NCBI GenBank assembly: GCA_018971305.1
Contig: JAGXBC010000001.1
Coordinates: forward strand, 186,001 to 250,000
Source of the DNA: Patescibacteria group bacterium
GTDB taxonomy: Bacteria > Patescibacteria > Paceibacteria > UBA6257 > 2-01-FULL-56-20
Length of the DNA stretch: 64,000 nt
Reading direction: 5' to 3'
Both the position numbers and the translations under genes were made by a program. The number at the start of each line of letters is the position of its first letter. The first letter of the stretch is position 1. A model generated the notes under the pieces. The model saw nothing but the letters and a program-made list of their open reading frames with translations. It was not told where the DNA came from and did not search any database. This document shows, piece by piece, positions 42,023 to 50,716 of this stretch.

Positions 42023-42619
42023 TTATTCCTCAAGGCCTTTTTCTTCCTTCTTTATCAATTCAATGACTTTTCCCAAAAGCGCTGCCGGGTCGCTCTCAAA
42101 AACAACCTTTCCTGTGCCGCGGTGCGCTCCCTCTAAAATATCCTGCAGCATATCGCTTATTCCTCCGCTGCCCAAAAGTACCCCTTGAGGTTTTTTATCT
42201 TCAAAGGCAATCGTGAATTCATTCAGCGTCCCTGTCCTGCCGCAAATAGTTATGACTGCGTCGGCGGAACGAGTCAGGAGAAGGTTCCTGCCGGCGTAAT
42301 CAAATCCGGTATAAACAATAAGATCGTGATAATCCAGTGGCAGGTGGTAGCTTTTTACGTGAGCTATTTTAGAGGCCGCCGGCGAGAGACCGATTACGAT
42401 ACCGCCGGCTTCCTTAGCCCCTTTAGCAGACCAAAAAGGAATTCCAGTGGTTGCCCCGGTCACAACTATCATATCCATCTCGGCTATAAGTCTGCCAATC
42501 TCCTCGGCCTTCTCGGCCGCCTCTTTTGAACAGATATCGGTTTCTGCCGCCCCGGAAATACAGATCTTATACTTCGGCTGATAAGTGTTGTCTCCGTGAG
42601 AATGATTGTCTTGAGGCAT
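42023..42619 (-). CDS. SLOG-family (TIGR00725/LOG-like) nucleotide-binding protein
   Basis: 198 residues, Rossmann-like. MIVVTGATTGIPFWSAKGAKEAGG and the GRTGTLNEF loop correspond to the PGGxGTxxE region of the lysine-decarboxylase-like/LOG superfamily, whose members bind or cleave nucleotide ligands. The exact substrate is not determinable. A TATAAT (complement 42627-42632) ends 7 nt before the ATG. Confidence 0.8.
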   Translation of the reverse strand: MPQDNHSHGDNTYQPKYKICISGAAETDICSKEAAEKAEEIGRLIAEMDMIVVTGATTGIPFWSAKGAKEAGGIVIGLSPAASKIAHVKSYHLPLDYHDLIVYTGFDYAGRNLLLTRSADAVITICGRTGTLNEFTIAFEDKKPQGVLLGSGGISDMLQDILEGAHRGTGKVVFESDPAALLGKVIELIKKEEKGLEE

Positions 42620-42651
42620 TTGTTTAATTATAACACCAAATCCGCGACTAT

Positions 42652-44001
42652 TTATAAATTGACGCTTTCGCCGAATTTTTCCGGAACGAACGCTTGAACA
42701 GCCAGATCATCTACGATTTTCCGGGCCAAGGCGTCGCTTGATTCTTTTTCCCCCTGCACAACAAAAACTTTTTTTAGGGTTTTCCTCATCGCGGAAATCC
42801 ATCCCAAAAGATGGGGCTGGTCAGCGTGCGCGGAATAACCAGGAATAACTCTTTTTTTGCAGCGCACAGCTACTTTTTCTCCAAAAATTTTCACCTCTTC
42901 TTTGCCATCTAGAATTTCTCTGCCCAAAGAGCCATGTGCCTGGTAACCGACAAAAAGAACCATGCTTTTGGGATCGGGGAGATAGCGCATCTCGTGGTGT
43001 AAAATACGACCGCCATGAGACATTCCCGAGCCAGCGATAATAACCTTCGGGGACGGCACGTTATTTATTCCTTTCGATTGCTCGGTGGTCAGGGTTAATC
43101 TCAATTCCGGAAAATTTAAAATATCGTCGCCAGATTTTGCCACCGCCAAAGTTTCTTTATTGAAGCTGCTTTCGTACTTCTTATAAATGGCCGTAAGTTT
43201 TATCGCCAGCGGACTGTCAATAAAAACAGGAACGCGCGGAATCCGCCCCTCCGAGAATAATTGATGCAAATGGAAAAGCAATTCCTGCGTACGCTCCATG
43301 GCAAAAGTAGGTATCATAAGCGTGCCTCCGGACTTCACCGTGTCTTCAATCGCATCTTCCAACTGTTCCTTTCTTTTGTCGACGCCCTCGTGAATCCTGT
43401 CTCCGTAAGTGGATTCCACTAAACAATAATCGGCATCTGTTATCTTCTCCAGGGGCTGGATGATTGGTGCGGGAGAATTCCCAAGATCTCCGGAAAAAAC
43501 CACCGACTTGTTCTCGGCCTCAATTTTTATGAATGCGGAACCCAAGATATGCCCGGCATCATAAAATTCCGCCCGGAACGGCCCTACCTCTACGGCTTCG
43601 TGATAGGAGCGTTTCTGCCAAAGTTTCATAACGCTGTTTACATCATCCACATTATAAAGCGGCGGTTTTTTCTCGCGCTTCGCTTCGTCGTCCAGAATAT
43701 GTTCGGAGTCCAAGAGTAGAAGTTCGGCGAAGTCTTTTGTCGCCGGAGTAGAATAAATCGTTCCGCGAAAACCGTCTTTCCAAAGTTTCGGCAGGCGACC
43801 AATGTGGTCTATATGCGAATGGGTTATGAAAACCGCCTTGATTTCTTTGGGATTATAGGGAAATGGTTCAAAATTTTGTTTTTCGGCATAATGACTGCCC
43901 TGGTGCAAACCACAATCAACAAGGATTCTTTGTCCTCTCGACTCAAGCATGTAATTGGAACCGGTCACCTCGCCCACGCCCCCGTAAAAAGTTAGCTTCA
44001 T
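42652..44001 (-). CDS. Beta-CASP metallo-beta-lactamase RNA nuclease (CPSF-like)
   Basis: 449 residues. MBL motif HSHIDHIGRLP (about residue 58), GHILGSAFIKIE, FSGDLG, the beta-CASP motifs (MIPTFAMERTQELL, VFIDSPLA, AGSGMSHGG) and the C-terminal RMMBL domain with SAHADQ. It resembles YSH1/CPSF73-type processing nucleases and is distinct from the RNase J at 14570, so the cell has two beta-CASP enzymes. No Shine-Dalgarno site is seen. Confidence 0.92.
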   Translation of the reverse strand: MKLTFYGGVGEVTGSNYMLESRGQRILVDCGLHQGSHYAEKQNFEPFPYNPKEIKAVFITHSHIDHIGRLPKLWKDGFRGTIYSTPATKDFAELLLLDSEHILDDEAKREKKPPLYNVDDVNSVMKLWQKRSYHEAVEVGPFRAEFYDAGHILGSAFIKIEAENKSVVFSGDLGNSPAPIIQPLEKITDADYCLVESTYGDRIHEGVDKRKEQLEDAIEDTVKSGGTLMIPTFAMERTQELLFHLHQLFSEGRIPRVPVFIDSPLAIKLTAIYKKYESSFNKETLAVAKSGDDILNFPELRLTLTTEQSKGINNVPSPKVIIAGSGMSHGGRILHHEMRYLPDPKSMVLFVGYQAHGSLGREILDGKEEVKIFGEKVAVRCKKRVIPGYSAHADQPHLLGWISAMRKTLKKVFVVQGEKESSDALARKIVDDLAVQAFVPEKFGESVNL

Positions 44002-44030
44002 AGATATTATTATTGCATATTATCGACGGT

Positions 44031-44060
44031 TTGCCGATATCCTTTAGCTCGTGCTAATAT
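44031..44060 (+). promoter_or_regulatory. Promoter of the small ORF at 44095
   Basis: TTGCCG (44031-44036), 18-nt spacer, TAATAT (44055-44060) with an upstream TG (extended -10). Confidence 0.5.
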
Positions 44061-44094
44061 AAACCACAGTAAACAGCCATCGCGGAGGGAAACC

Positions 44095-44277
44095 TTGCTC
44101 CAACAGGAAGATGCGACCACAACGGCAGAATCACGAATAGACGAATCGGAAGAAGCACCCGAGACACTGGATTACGGCGATAACCAGAAAAAACAAAAGC
44201 AGCCACGCGACAGGACCAGAATTCAACCGAAGCCAAATCGCGCCCGCCCGTTTGTGTTCTGCACACAAAGAAAGTAG
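44095..44277 (+). CDS. Small charged protein with TTG start
   Basis: 60 residues, TTG start 5 nt after GGAGGG. Glu/Asp-rich first half and Lys/Arg/Pro-rich second half, probably disordered. No other frame competes for this gap, and a promoter and a terminator frame it. Function unknown. Confidence 0.5.
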   Translation: MLQQEDATTTAESRIDESEEAPETLDYGDNQKKQKQPRDRTRIQPKPNRARPFVFCTQRK

Positions 44278-44316
44278 CGTTGCGAATTAACCGCCTACTT
44301 ATTTAACCCCAATCAA

Positions 44317-44350
44317 GGCCCACCCACTCAGGTGCGGCCATTTTTATTTT
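44317..44350 (+). terminator. Terminator after the small ORF at 44095
   Basis: GGCCcACC / GGTgCGGCC stem with CACTCA-type loop, then ATTTTTATTTT. It overlaps the end of the convergent MurE-like gene. Confidence 0.6.
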
Positions 44351-45617
44351 CATTCAAGACCTCTTCAAGGATTGCCCTCTCGTTCCAGGGAATTTTTCTG
44401 CCGTTCGCAACATGTATCCAATCCTCACTACCCTTGCCGGTGGCAATAATGGTGTCACCATTACCAGCCAGACCGACAGCCGCCTTGATTGCCTCGCGCC
44501 TGTCGGGAATTTCTCTTGTCACAAGCGACTTGCCGTCCGGAATCCCGGATTTTATCTCCGATAGAATCTGCCCGGGGTTCTCGTCGTAAGGGTCTTCGTC
44601 CGTCAAAAATATCTCGTCACAGAATTCGGCGGCTACTCTTCCCATCTCCGGACGCTTCCATTTATCGCGTCCTCCACCGGCAGCACCCAGCACACAAATA
44701 AACCTGGAACCCTTAACTGCTTCGACTCGCAATGCTTCATAAATCTTACGCAACGAATCTGGCGTATGGGCATAATCTACTACGACGGAAAATGGTCTCC
44801 TTTGCAGGAACTCCGCTCTTCCCTGAACCCCACGGAAATTCAGCAAAGCTTCTTCTATTATCTTTTCGGGAATCCCCAGACTATGCGCCACTGCAGCCGC
44901 CGCAGCAACGTTATCCCTGTTAAAATCGCTTGGTAAAAACTTGGGGGGCTCGGTTGCTACAGCTAAGCGGGCCGGGTTGAATTTTGGAAAAACCCTTTCG
45001 CTTTCCTCCGTCTCCCGGGAAAAAACGATCGGATTGAACTTTGCGAGTTTCTCTAAAAAAAATCCGGAATTCTCGTCTTCGCTGTTTATAAAAATTCTTC
45101 CCCCACGGACGCCGACGTAATTTAAGAATCCAAGTTTGGCCCTTCGATAATTTTTAAAAGAACCGTGCGACTCTATGTGTTCCGGTGACAGGTTTGTCAG
45201 GACGCCGGCGTTCCAATTTATAAATCTGTGGCGATATAAAACCGCCCCCTGGGAAGTAACTTCAACCAAGGCATATTTACATCCGGCTCTGACTGCGTCC
45301 GATAAAAAGCGCTGGATATAAAACCTCCCGGGCATAGTGTTGCCGAAATTACTTTTCTTGCTCTGCTCGCCCATCTTCACCCGCAGGGAAGACATCAGCG
45401 CCGTCTTTTTACCTGCGGCTTCTAAAATCGCGTTCAGAAGTTCCAGCGTTGTTGTTTTTCCTTTAGTCCCCGTGACACCGATGACAAAAATTATCTTACC
45501 GGGAAAACCGTAGAACAAGGCAGCGCAAACTGCCCAAAGAAAATGGTACAGAGATACTAATCCCGGTACGCGATAGAGAGCCCTAATTAAAGGGAAACGT
45601 TTTATTTTGTCCAGCAC
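44328..45617 (-). CDS. Mur ligase, MurE-like UDP-N-acetylmuramyl peptide synthetase
   Basis: 429 residues from GTG 45617. The central ATPase domain has GVTGTKGKTTTLELLN. The family blocks LTNLSPEHIESHGS, VVDYAHTPDSL and ATGKGSEDW are present. The usual N-terminal UDP-binding domain is replaced by a shorter hydrophobic stretch (GLVSLYHFLWAVCAALFYGF), so it is shorter than classical MurE (about 490). It adds an amino acid to the cell-wall precursor, but which amino acid is not decidable. Confidence 0.87.
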   Translation of the reverse strand: MLDKIKRFPLIRALYRVPGLVSLYHFLWAVCAALFYGFPGKIIFVIGVTGTKGKTTTLELLNAILEAAGKKTALMSSLRVKMGEQSKKSNFGNTMPGRFYIQRFLSDAVRAGCKYALVEVTSQGAVLYRHRFINWNAGVLTNLSPEHIESHGSFKNYRRAKLGFLNYVGVRGGRIFINSEDENSGFFLEKLAKFNPIVFSRETEESERVFPKFNPARLAVATEPPKFLPSDFNRDNVAAAAAVAHSLGIPEKIIEEALLNFRGVQGRAEFLQRRPFSVVVDYAHTPDSLRKIYEALRVEAVKGSRFICVLGAAGGGRDKWKRPEMGRVAAEFCDEIFLTDEDPYDENPGQILSEIKSGIPDGKSLVTREIPDRREAIKAAVGLAGNGDTIIATGKGSEDWIHVANGRKIPWNERAILEEVLNENKNGRT

Positions 45618-45641
45618 GTTGATTCTTGCTTTCTCAATTAA

Positions 45642-46220
45642 TTATTTACCGCCCAAAATACTAAGCGCCTCTTTGAGCCGTGCTTCCAAGCCGACAACCT
45701 TTTCGCCAACTTTAGATAAAGCTGCTTTGGCGACGTCCCGCTTGTAACCCAAGCTTACGAGCGTTTCCACTAAATCCGAATCTGATTCCATTTTTTGAAC
45801 AACAGCACCGGATTCTTTTGCTTGGACCTTGCTTTTTAAATCCAAAATTATCCGCTCGGCGGTTTTGCGGCCGATGCCCGATGCACGCGTCAAAAGGTCG
45901 GGCCGATTTTCTTTTATGGCCGCTGATAAATTTTTAATTTCTGCTATCTCCAGTACGGATAATGCCGACTTCGGTCCAACGCCAGATACTGAAATTAAAA
46001 GTTCAAAAAAACCGAGCTCAACTTCATCTAAAAATCCGTATAGCTCCAAACCATCCTCGCGCATATGGAGATGGCAAAAAAACTTAACTTCGCCTCCGAG
46101 GGGGGGAAGTTTCCCTAAATTCCGCGCGTTGGTAAAAATCTTCAATCCCAAACCGGCAGCGTCAACCACCGCAAACTGTCCGCTCTTTGCCGTTAATTTT
46201 CCCGACAAGCTGTAAATCAT
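45642..46220 (-). CDS. ruvA: Holliday junction branch migration protein RuvA
   Basis: 192 residues. The N-terminal OB domain, the tandem helix-hairpin-helix motifs (LLISVSGVGPKSALSVL and LTRASGIGRKTAERIILDL) and the C-terminal domain that contacts RuvB are all present. ruvB lies at 54852 and ruvC at 59485. A TATAAT (complement 46228-46233) ends 7 nt before the ATG. Confidence 0.95.
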   Translation of the reverse strand: MIYSLSGKLTAKSGQFAVVDAAGLGLKIFTNARNLGKLPPLGGEVKFFCHLHMREDGLELYGFLDEVELGFFELLISVSGVGPKSALSVLEIAEIKNLSAAIKENRPDLLTRASGIGRKTAERIILDLKSKVQAKESGAVVQKMESDSDLVETLVSLGYKRDVAKAALSKVGEKVVGLEARLKEALSILGGK

Positions 46221-46349
46221 CCTTATAATTATAAGTTAACGAGGCCGAAAGTTCATCTGCGGTATTTTTCTTAAAACCCTTGACACCGATAGGAAATCTG
46301 AGCCATTCTTTAACCAGGATTAATATTTAAATACCGTACGGAGGCATGC

Positions 46350-47000
46350 ATGAAAGACGGACAGATAGGCGAATTCCTAAAACAACGGTGCCGGGAGGAA
46401 CAATTGCGGCGTGCATTTGCAGATACTTATAGGCAAATCGGCATTGATCTGCTGGATAAGTATATGAGCGCCAATATGGACGACCCAACGAAAGAATTGC
46501 TCAAAAACACCAATGATGCTTTAGGCAGAATGATTTTATTTTCTGGGAATAATAGTGGCAGGATAATGCAGGTAGACAAGAGAACGCTACTCGACCTTCT
46601 CTTTATCTACAAAACGTACAAAGAAGTGTATCAATATTTTTTTGATACGTACGAAACCCTGCCGAACAACGTCATCAGGAAAAAGTGGGGCAGAGCGAGC
46701 ATGGAACAAGTGGCTAAGTTCGCAGAATCTCGCCTTGAAACATTACAGGCAGATCTGAAAGATATGGAATCAATAATTTCCGCGACTATTTATATTGATG
46801 GGGAAACGATGGAAGAAATGCAGGCATCTTTAACCTGGTTATACTACACAGTATTCGGAGAAAACGACGAAAATGCCTTCATTAGTACATTCCGTCGGCA
46901 AATGATTATTTTGAACAGCGAGGTGGTTCAAGTCGCTGCCAAACAAAGAATTTTAACTGCCGAACTTCTCGGCGGTGGTCCCAAGATAGGCAACGCCTAG
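46350..47000 (+). CDS. Unknown helical protein
   Basis: 216 residues, almost entirely alpha-helical and charged, without membrane segments. No family is recognised. GGAGG lies 5 nt before the ATG. A TTGACA occurs at 46280-46285 without a convincing -10. A perfect terminator follows. Confidence 0.65.
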   Translation: MKDGQIGEFLKQRCREEQLRRAFADTYRQIGIDLLDKYMSANMDDPTKELLKNTNDALGRMILFSGNNSGRIMQVDKRTLLDLLFIYKTYKEVYQYFFDTYETLPNNVIRKKWGRASMEQVAKFAESRLETLQADLKDMESIISATIYIDGETMEEMQASLTWLYYTVFGENDENAFISTFRRQMIILNSEVVQVAAKQRILTAELLGGGPKIGNA

Positions 47001-47011
47001 ATTATTAAGTG

Positions 47012-47043
47012 TGTGACCGTTAAAAAACGGTCACATTTATTTT
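47012..47043 (+). terminator. Terminator after the gene at 46350
   Basis: TGTGACCGTT / AACGGTCACA 10-bp stem with a four-A loop, then TTTATTTT. Confidence 0.85.
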
Positions 47044-47109
47044 GGGCTTGCAATTTTCCATTATATCCATATACTATATTCTGTATTCTAAATTATATAT
47101 TTTAAACCA

Positions 47110-47364
47110 ATGCCAATTACAGCCTCAGCGAAAAAGGCCTGGCGCCAGTCAAAAACCAGGCGCGTCAAAAATCTCGTAAAGAAAGAGGTTTATAAAAAAC
47201 TCGTAAGCCGATATAGAAAGTTTGTAACGGGCAAAAACATTGAGGAGGCGAAAAAAATCCTGCCCGCAACTTATAAAGCCCTTGATAAGGCGGCGAAGGC
47301 TAATATTATTTCTAAGAACAAGGCCAATAGATTGAAATCGCGTCTTACAAAACTAGCTAAATAA
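47110..47364 (+). CDS. rpsT: 30S ribosomal protein S20
   Basis: 84 residues. MPITASAKKAWRQSKTRRVKN and the C-terminal KANIISKNKANRLKSRLTKL are typical of S20, a helical 16S rRNA-binding protein. TATATT (47096-47101) ends 8 nt before the ATG. A terminator follows (47372-47403). Confidence 0.93.
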   Translation: MPITASAKKAWRQSKTRRVKNLVKKEVYKKLVSRYRKFVTGKNIEEAKKILPATYKALDKAAKANIISKNKANRLKSRLTKLAK

Positions 47365-47371
47365 AATAATG

Positions 47372-47403
47372 AACGGCTGCCGTAGTGGACGGCCGTTTTT
47401 TAT
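47372..47403 (+). terminator. Terminator after rpsT
   Basis: AACGGC / GCCGTT stem with a 14-nt loop, then TTTTTTAT. Confidence 0.7.
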
Positions 47404-47445
47404 ATAGGATTTATTATCGCGCTTACGGCAAAACAAAGCCAAGAC

Positions 47446-48237
47446 TCAACCGATTACCAAATCAACCAGAGCTTCTTCATAATCCATTTTTCCGGACTTA
47501 ACTTTCAAATCGTATTCCGCCATTCTTGGAATTTTTTCATGCCATTGCGAAGCAAGAATGTTAAAAATCTTCGCCGGTGGATCTCCTATTGCCAAAATCT
47601 TCTCCAGAGCAGCAAGCCTGTTTGCCACGCTGGCGCCCTTGAGGCCGCTTATAATAAACCAGTAGTTCGGAGCTACTTCTAGGTCAAGATTTTTAAAATC
47701 TTTCACGTCCACTTCCCCCTTCTGCATATTACTGATTTTCTGGAGTTCTGTTATGAGTCCCCAGGTATTTTCCCGATAAGCATCAGCTAAAAATTGAGCA
47801 GCGGGACCAGTAAGCGATAAACCGATATTTTGGGCCTCTTTTTTCACATAAGTTTCCCATTCATATCCAGTTAAATGGACGAATTCTTCAACTTTTGCCT
47901 GCTGTTCTAAAAGAAAGGCGAATGCCCGGCGCGGTGCCTTGCGTTCAGAAAATAAAAACGCTGTGGTTCTCTCTAAAACAAGCGGCGGAAATTCCTTAAT
48001 GAAATACTTTTCGTTTTTCTCGTTTAATTCGCTTAGGTTTTCAACTATAATCAGCTTCTTGGGCTCAAAAAGCGACTCGCTCCGCGCGAATGATTTCAGT
48101 TCCTCTGGTGCAGCGGAATCTTCCAAATCAAAAATACCCAGGCTCAGGTTAGAGTATTTTTTTTTGAATTCATTTACATACCATCTCTTCCTTTCTCCCC
48201 GGCGATAATCGTCCGGACCGTATAAGAAAATAATCAT
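47446..48237 (-). CDS. holA: DNA polymerase III subunit delta-like
   Basis: 263 residues, somewhat short for HolA (about 340). MIIFLYGPDDYRRGE opens the degenerate AAA fold, LFEPKKLIIVENLSEL follows, and TWGLITELQKISN lies in the third domain. Delta opens the beta clamp (dnaN at 62820) during loading. It starts 5 nt after the pyrG stop, so it is probably co-transcribed with it. Confidence 0.85.
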   Translation of the reverse strand: MIIFLYGPDDYRRGERKRWYVNEFKKKYSNLSLGIFDLEDSAAPEELKSFARSESLFEPKKLIIVENLSELNEKNEKYFIKEFPPLVLERTTAFLFSERKAPRRAFAFLLEQQAKVEEFVHLTGYEWETYVKKEAQNIGLSLTGPAAQFLADAYRENTWGLITELQKISNMQKGEVDVKDFKNLDLEVAPNYWFIISGLKGASVANRLAALEKILAIGDPPAKIFNILASQWHEKIPRMAEYDLKVKSGKMDYEEALVDLVIG

Positions 48238-48242
48238 TATTG

Positions 48243-49904
48243 TTATATTCTCGGCTTCGTTTTATATTTTGCGGCAGCCTTGATAAATTCCACAAATAAG
48301 GGGTGAGGAGATAATGGGCGCGATTTAAGCTCCGGATGGAACTGCGTTCCCAAAAAAAACGGGTGTTGTTCGCGCGACAATTCTGCTATTTCCATCAGAC
48401 GGCCGTCGGGAGAATGGCCGGAAAATTCCAGGCCACTTTTTTCCAGTTTAACTATATAATCTGGATTTACTTCGTAGCGGTGCCGATGGCGCTCTGAAAT
48501 CTTATTTGTACCGTAGGCGCCGATCGCAATTGTTTTCTTATCCAGAATGGCCGGATAAGCCCCAAGACGCATTGTCCCACCATAATTTTTTTCGGCCATC
48601 AGCTTTTTCTGCTCCGGAAGAATATCAATAATTGGGTGTTTTGTTTTAGGGTCGATCTCGGTCGTATTAGCATCTTTTAATTTCAGGACATTGCGCGCGA
48701 ACTCCACGACTGCCAATTGCATTCCATAGCAGAGACCAAAGTACGGGATTTTGTGCTCGCGGCAATACTCTATTACTTTTAGCTTTCCTTTGATGCCACG
48801 GCTGCCAAAACCTCCGGGCACAATAATTCCATTATAATCACCCAACTTTTTAAGTTCGCCGGCGCCTTTTTCAAACTTTCCTGCGTCCAACCACTCTATT
48901 TCCGGATTACATTTTAAAGCTGCGGAGGCGTGTTTAACGGCCTCAATCACAGAAATATAAGAATCGGTTAAGACAAAATTCCCGGATTCAAAATACTTTC
49001 CCACAATACCGATTTTCAAAGTTCTTTTGGCATTCCGCATAGCCGAAACAAGCCGCCTCCATTGCTTCAAATCCCTGTGTCCGAATCTTAACGAAAGTTT
49101 GCCCAATATTCTGTCCCCCAAGTTATCTTTTTCAAAGTTGATTGGCACTTCATAAATATTTTTAACATCCGGAGCGGAAATAACATTTCCATGGTCAAGA
49201 CTGCACATGAATTCTATTTTGTCTTTTCTTTTTTTATCCAGAGGAACTGGCGCCCTGGCTAAAATAACATCCGGATGTAAACCCACCGAATTCAAACTTC
49301 TCACGGCGTGCTGAGTCGGTTTGGTTTTTAGTTCCGTGCCCCCGGCCCCGAGTGCCGGCAAAAAACTCACAAGAACCAAGGCCACGTTGTGAGGATATTT
49401 TAGTTTAAGCATCCTGATCGCTTCCAAAAAAAGTATGTTCTCGTATTCACCGACCGTTCCCCCCACTTCCGTAATCACGATTTCGGCATTATTTTGAGAA
49501 GCAGCTGTGTTTATTCTATCTATAACCTCTAACGGTATGCGCGGGACGACTTCCACCTGCTTGCCGCCGTATCCCAAGTTGCGCTCACGGGTGATAACAG
49601 ACAAATAAATACTGCCGGTTGTCATATAATTGGCACGCGTAAGATCCCGATTTAAAAATCTTTCGTAATTACCCATATCCTGATCGCACTCCGTACCATC
49701 ATCCAAAACAAAAACCTCGCCGTGCTCTGTCGGATTCATCGTTCCGGCATCAACGTTCACGTAGGGGTCTATCTTTATGGCAGTAACTTTAAAACCCCGC
49801 GACTGCAAAATTTTTCCGATAGAAGCCGACGCCACGCCCTTGCCTACTCCGGACATCACTCCGCCGACAACGAAAACATATTTAGGATTTTTTATTTTTG
49901 GCAT
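48243..49904 (-). CDS. pyrG: CTP synthase
   Basis: 553 residues. The N-terminal synthetase domain (KYVFVVGGVMSGVGKGVASASIGKIL) and the C-terminal class I glutamine amidotransferase with nucleophile motif FGLCYGMQLAVVEFARN and catalytic HPE in GTQFHPELKSRP. It aminates UTP to CTP, one of the few biosynthetic steps in this window. The start overlaps the fpg stop by 13 nt, indicating an fpg-pyrG-holA transcript. Confidence 0.96.
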   Translation of the reverse strand: MPKIKNPKYVFVVGGVMSGVGKGVASASIGKILQSRGFKVTAIKIDPYVNVDAGTMNPTEHGEVFVLDDGTECDQDMGNYERFLNRDLTRANYMTTGSIYLSVITRERNLGYGGKQVEVVPRIPLEVIDRINTAASQNNAEIVITEVGGTVGEYENILFLEAIRMLKLKYPHNVALVLVSFLPALGAGGTELKTKPTQHAVRSLNSVGLHPDVILARAPVPLDKKRKDKIEFMCSLDHGNVISAPDVKNIYEVPINFEKDNLGDRILGKLSLRFGHRDLKQWRRLVSAMRNAKRTLKIGIVGKYFESGNFVLTDSYISVIEAVKHASAALKCNPEIEWLDAGKFEKGAGELKKLGDYNGIIVPGGFGSRGIKGKLKVIEYCREHKIPYFGLCYGMQLAVVEFARNVLKLKDANTTEIDPKTKHPIIDILPEQKKLMAEKNYGGTMRLGAYPAILDKKTIAIGAYGTNKISERHRHRYEVNPDYIVKLEKSGLEFSGHSPDGRLMEIAELSREQHPFFLGTQFHPELKSRPLSPHPLFVEFIKAAAKYKTKPRI

Positions 49905-50698
49905 TTGCTACAGAAAAAAGACGAGCGCCCGCCCACCTTTATTCTCTTTATTTTAACACCACAACGAAAACATTTCTCGCCCTCCCGGCCATAGACAGTA
50001 TGTGATTCCTGATAACCGCCGGATGAGCCGTCTACCCTCTTATAATCACGGAGGGTGGAACCGCCTTGTTTGATAGCCTCCCGCAAAATCTTCTTTATCG
50101 CAGCCACAAGCCGGGCCGCCTCCGTTTTATTTAAGCTACCAGCCTTTCTCAACGGCTTTATTTTGGCTAGCCATAACGATTCATCCGCATAAATATTGCC
50201 TATACCAGCAACCAAGTGCTGATCCAAAAGTGCCAATTTTATAGCACGGGAAGAATTTTTGAACGCCGCCATCAGGAAGGCAACGTTAAAACCGGAGGAC
50301 AACGGCTCAATCCCGAGTCGCGGCAACAATTCCTTGTTCTTTAGCCAATTGATAGTTCCGAAACGTCGTACGTCCACGAAGCGCAGAATTGAGCCATCGT
50401 GAAAATGAAAACGGGCCCGTTCGTGTTTGCCGATATCCTTACCATTGTTGTTCGAAGCCTGATCGTCAAAAAGTAATTCCCCCGTCATACGAAGATGCAC
50501 AATACAGCGCATCCCCTTGTCTGTTTCGCAGACGATATATTTTCCCCGCCTGCCAACCGATACAAAACTCAAGGGCAGAGAAAGGCGCGGTTTTGAAATT
50601 CTTTTCTTATCCGAAATAGAAAAGCGGCGCAGTTTTTTTCCTAAAACCCTGCGCCGTAAACCGCGAACAATTGTTTCTACCTCAGGAAGTTCTGGCAT
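49892..50698 (-). CDS. fpg: Formamidopyrimidine-DNA glycosylase
   Basis: 268 residues. PELPEVETIVRGLRR puts the catalytic Pro right after the initiator Met and the Glu two residues on. GIGNIYADESLW and a four-Cys C-terminal zinc finger (CFRCG and CSKC) complete the family pattern. It removes oxidised purines such as 8-oxoguanine. It lies 18 nt after the histidine kinase gene. Confidence 0.95.
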   Translation of the reverse strand: MPELPEVETIVRGLRRRVLGKKLRRFSISDKKRISKPRLSLPLSFVSVGRRGKYIVCETDKGMRCIVHLRMTGELLFDDQASNNNGKDIGKHERARFHFHDGSILRFVDVRRFGTINWLKNKELLPRLGIEPLSSGFNVAFLMAAFKNSSRAIKLALLDQHLVAGIGNIYADESLWLAKIKPLRKAGSLNKTEAARLVAAIKKILREAIKQGGSTLRDYKRVDGSSGGYQESHTVYGREGEKCFRCGVKIKRIKVGGRSSFFCSKCQK

Positions 50699-50716
50699 TA
50701 TGAAAATTTAACAAAA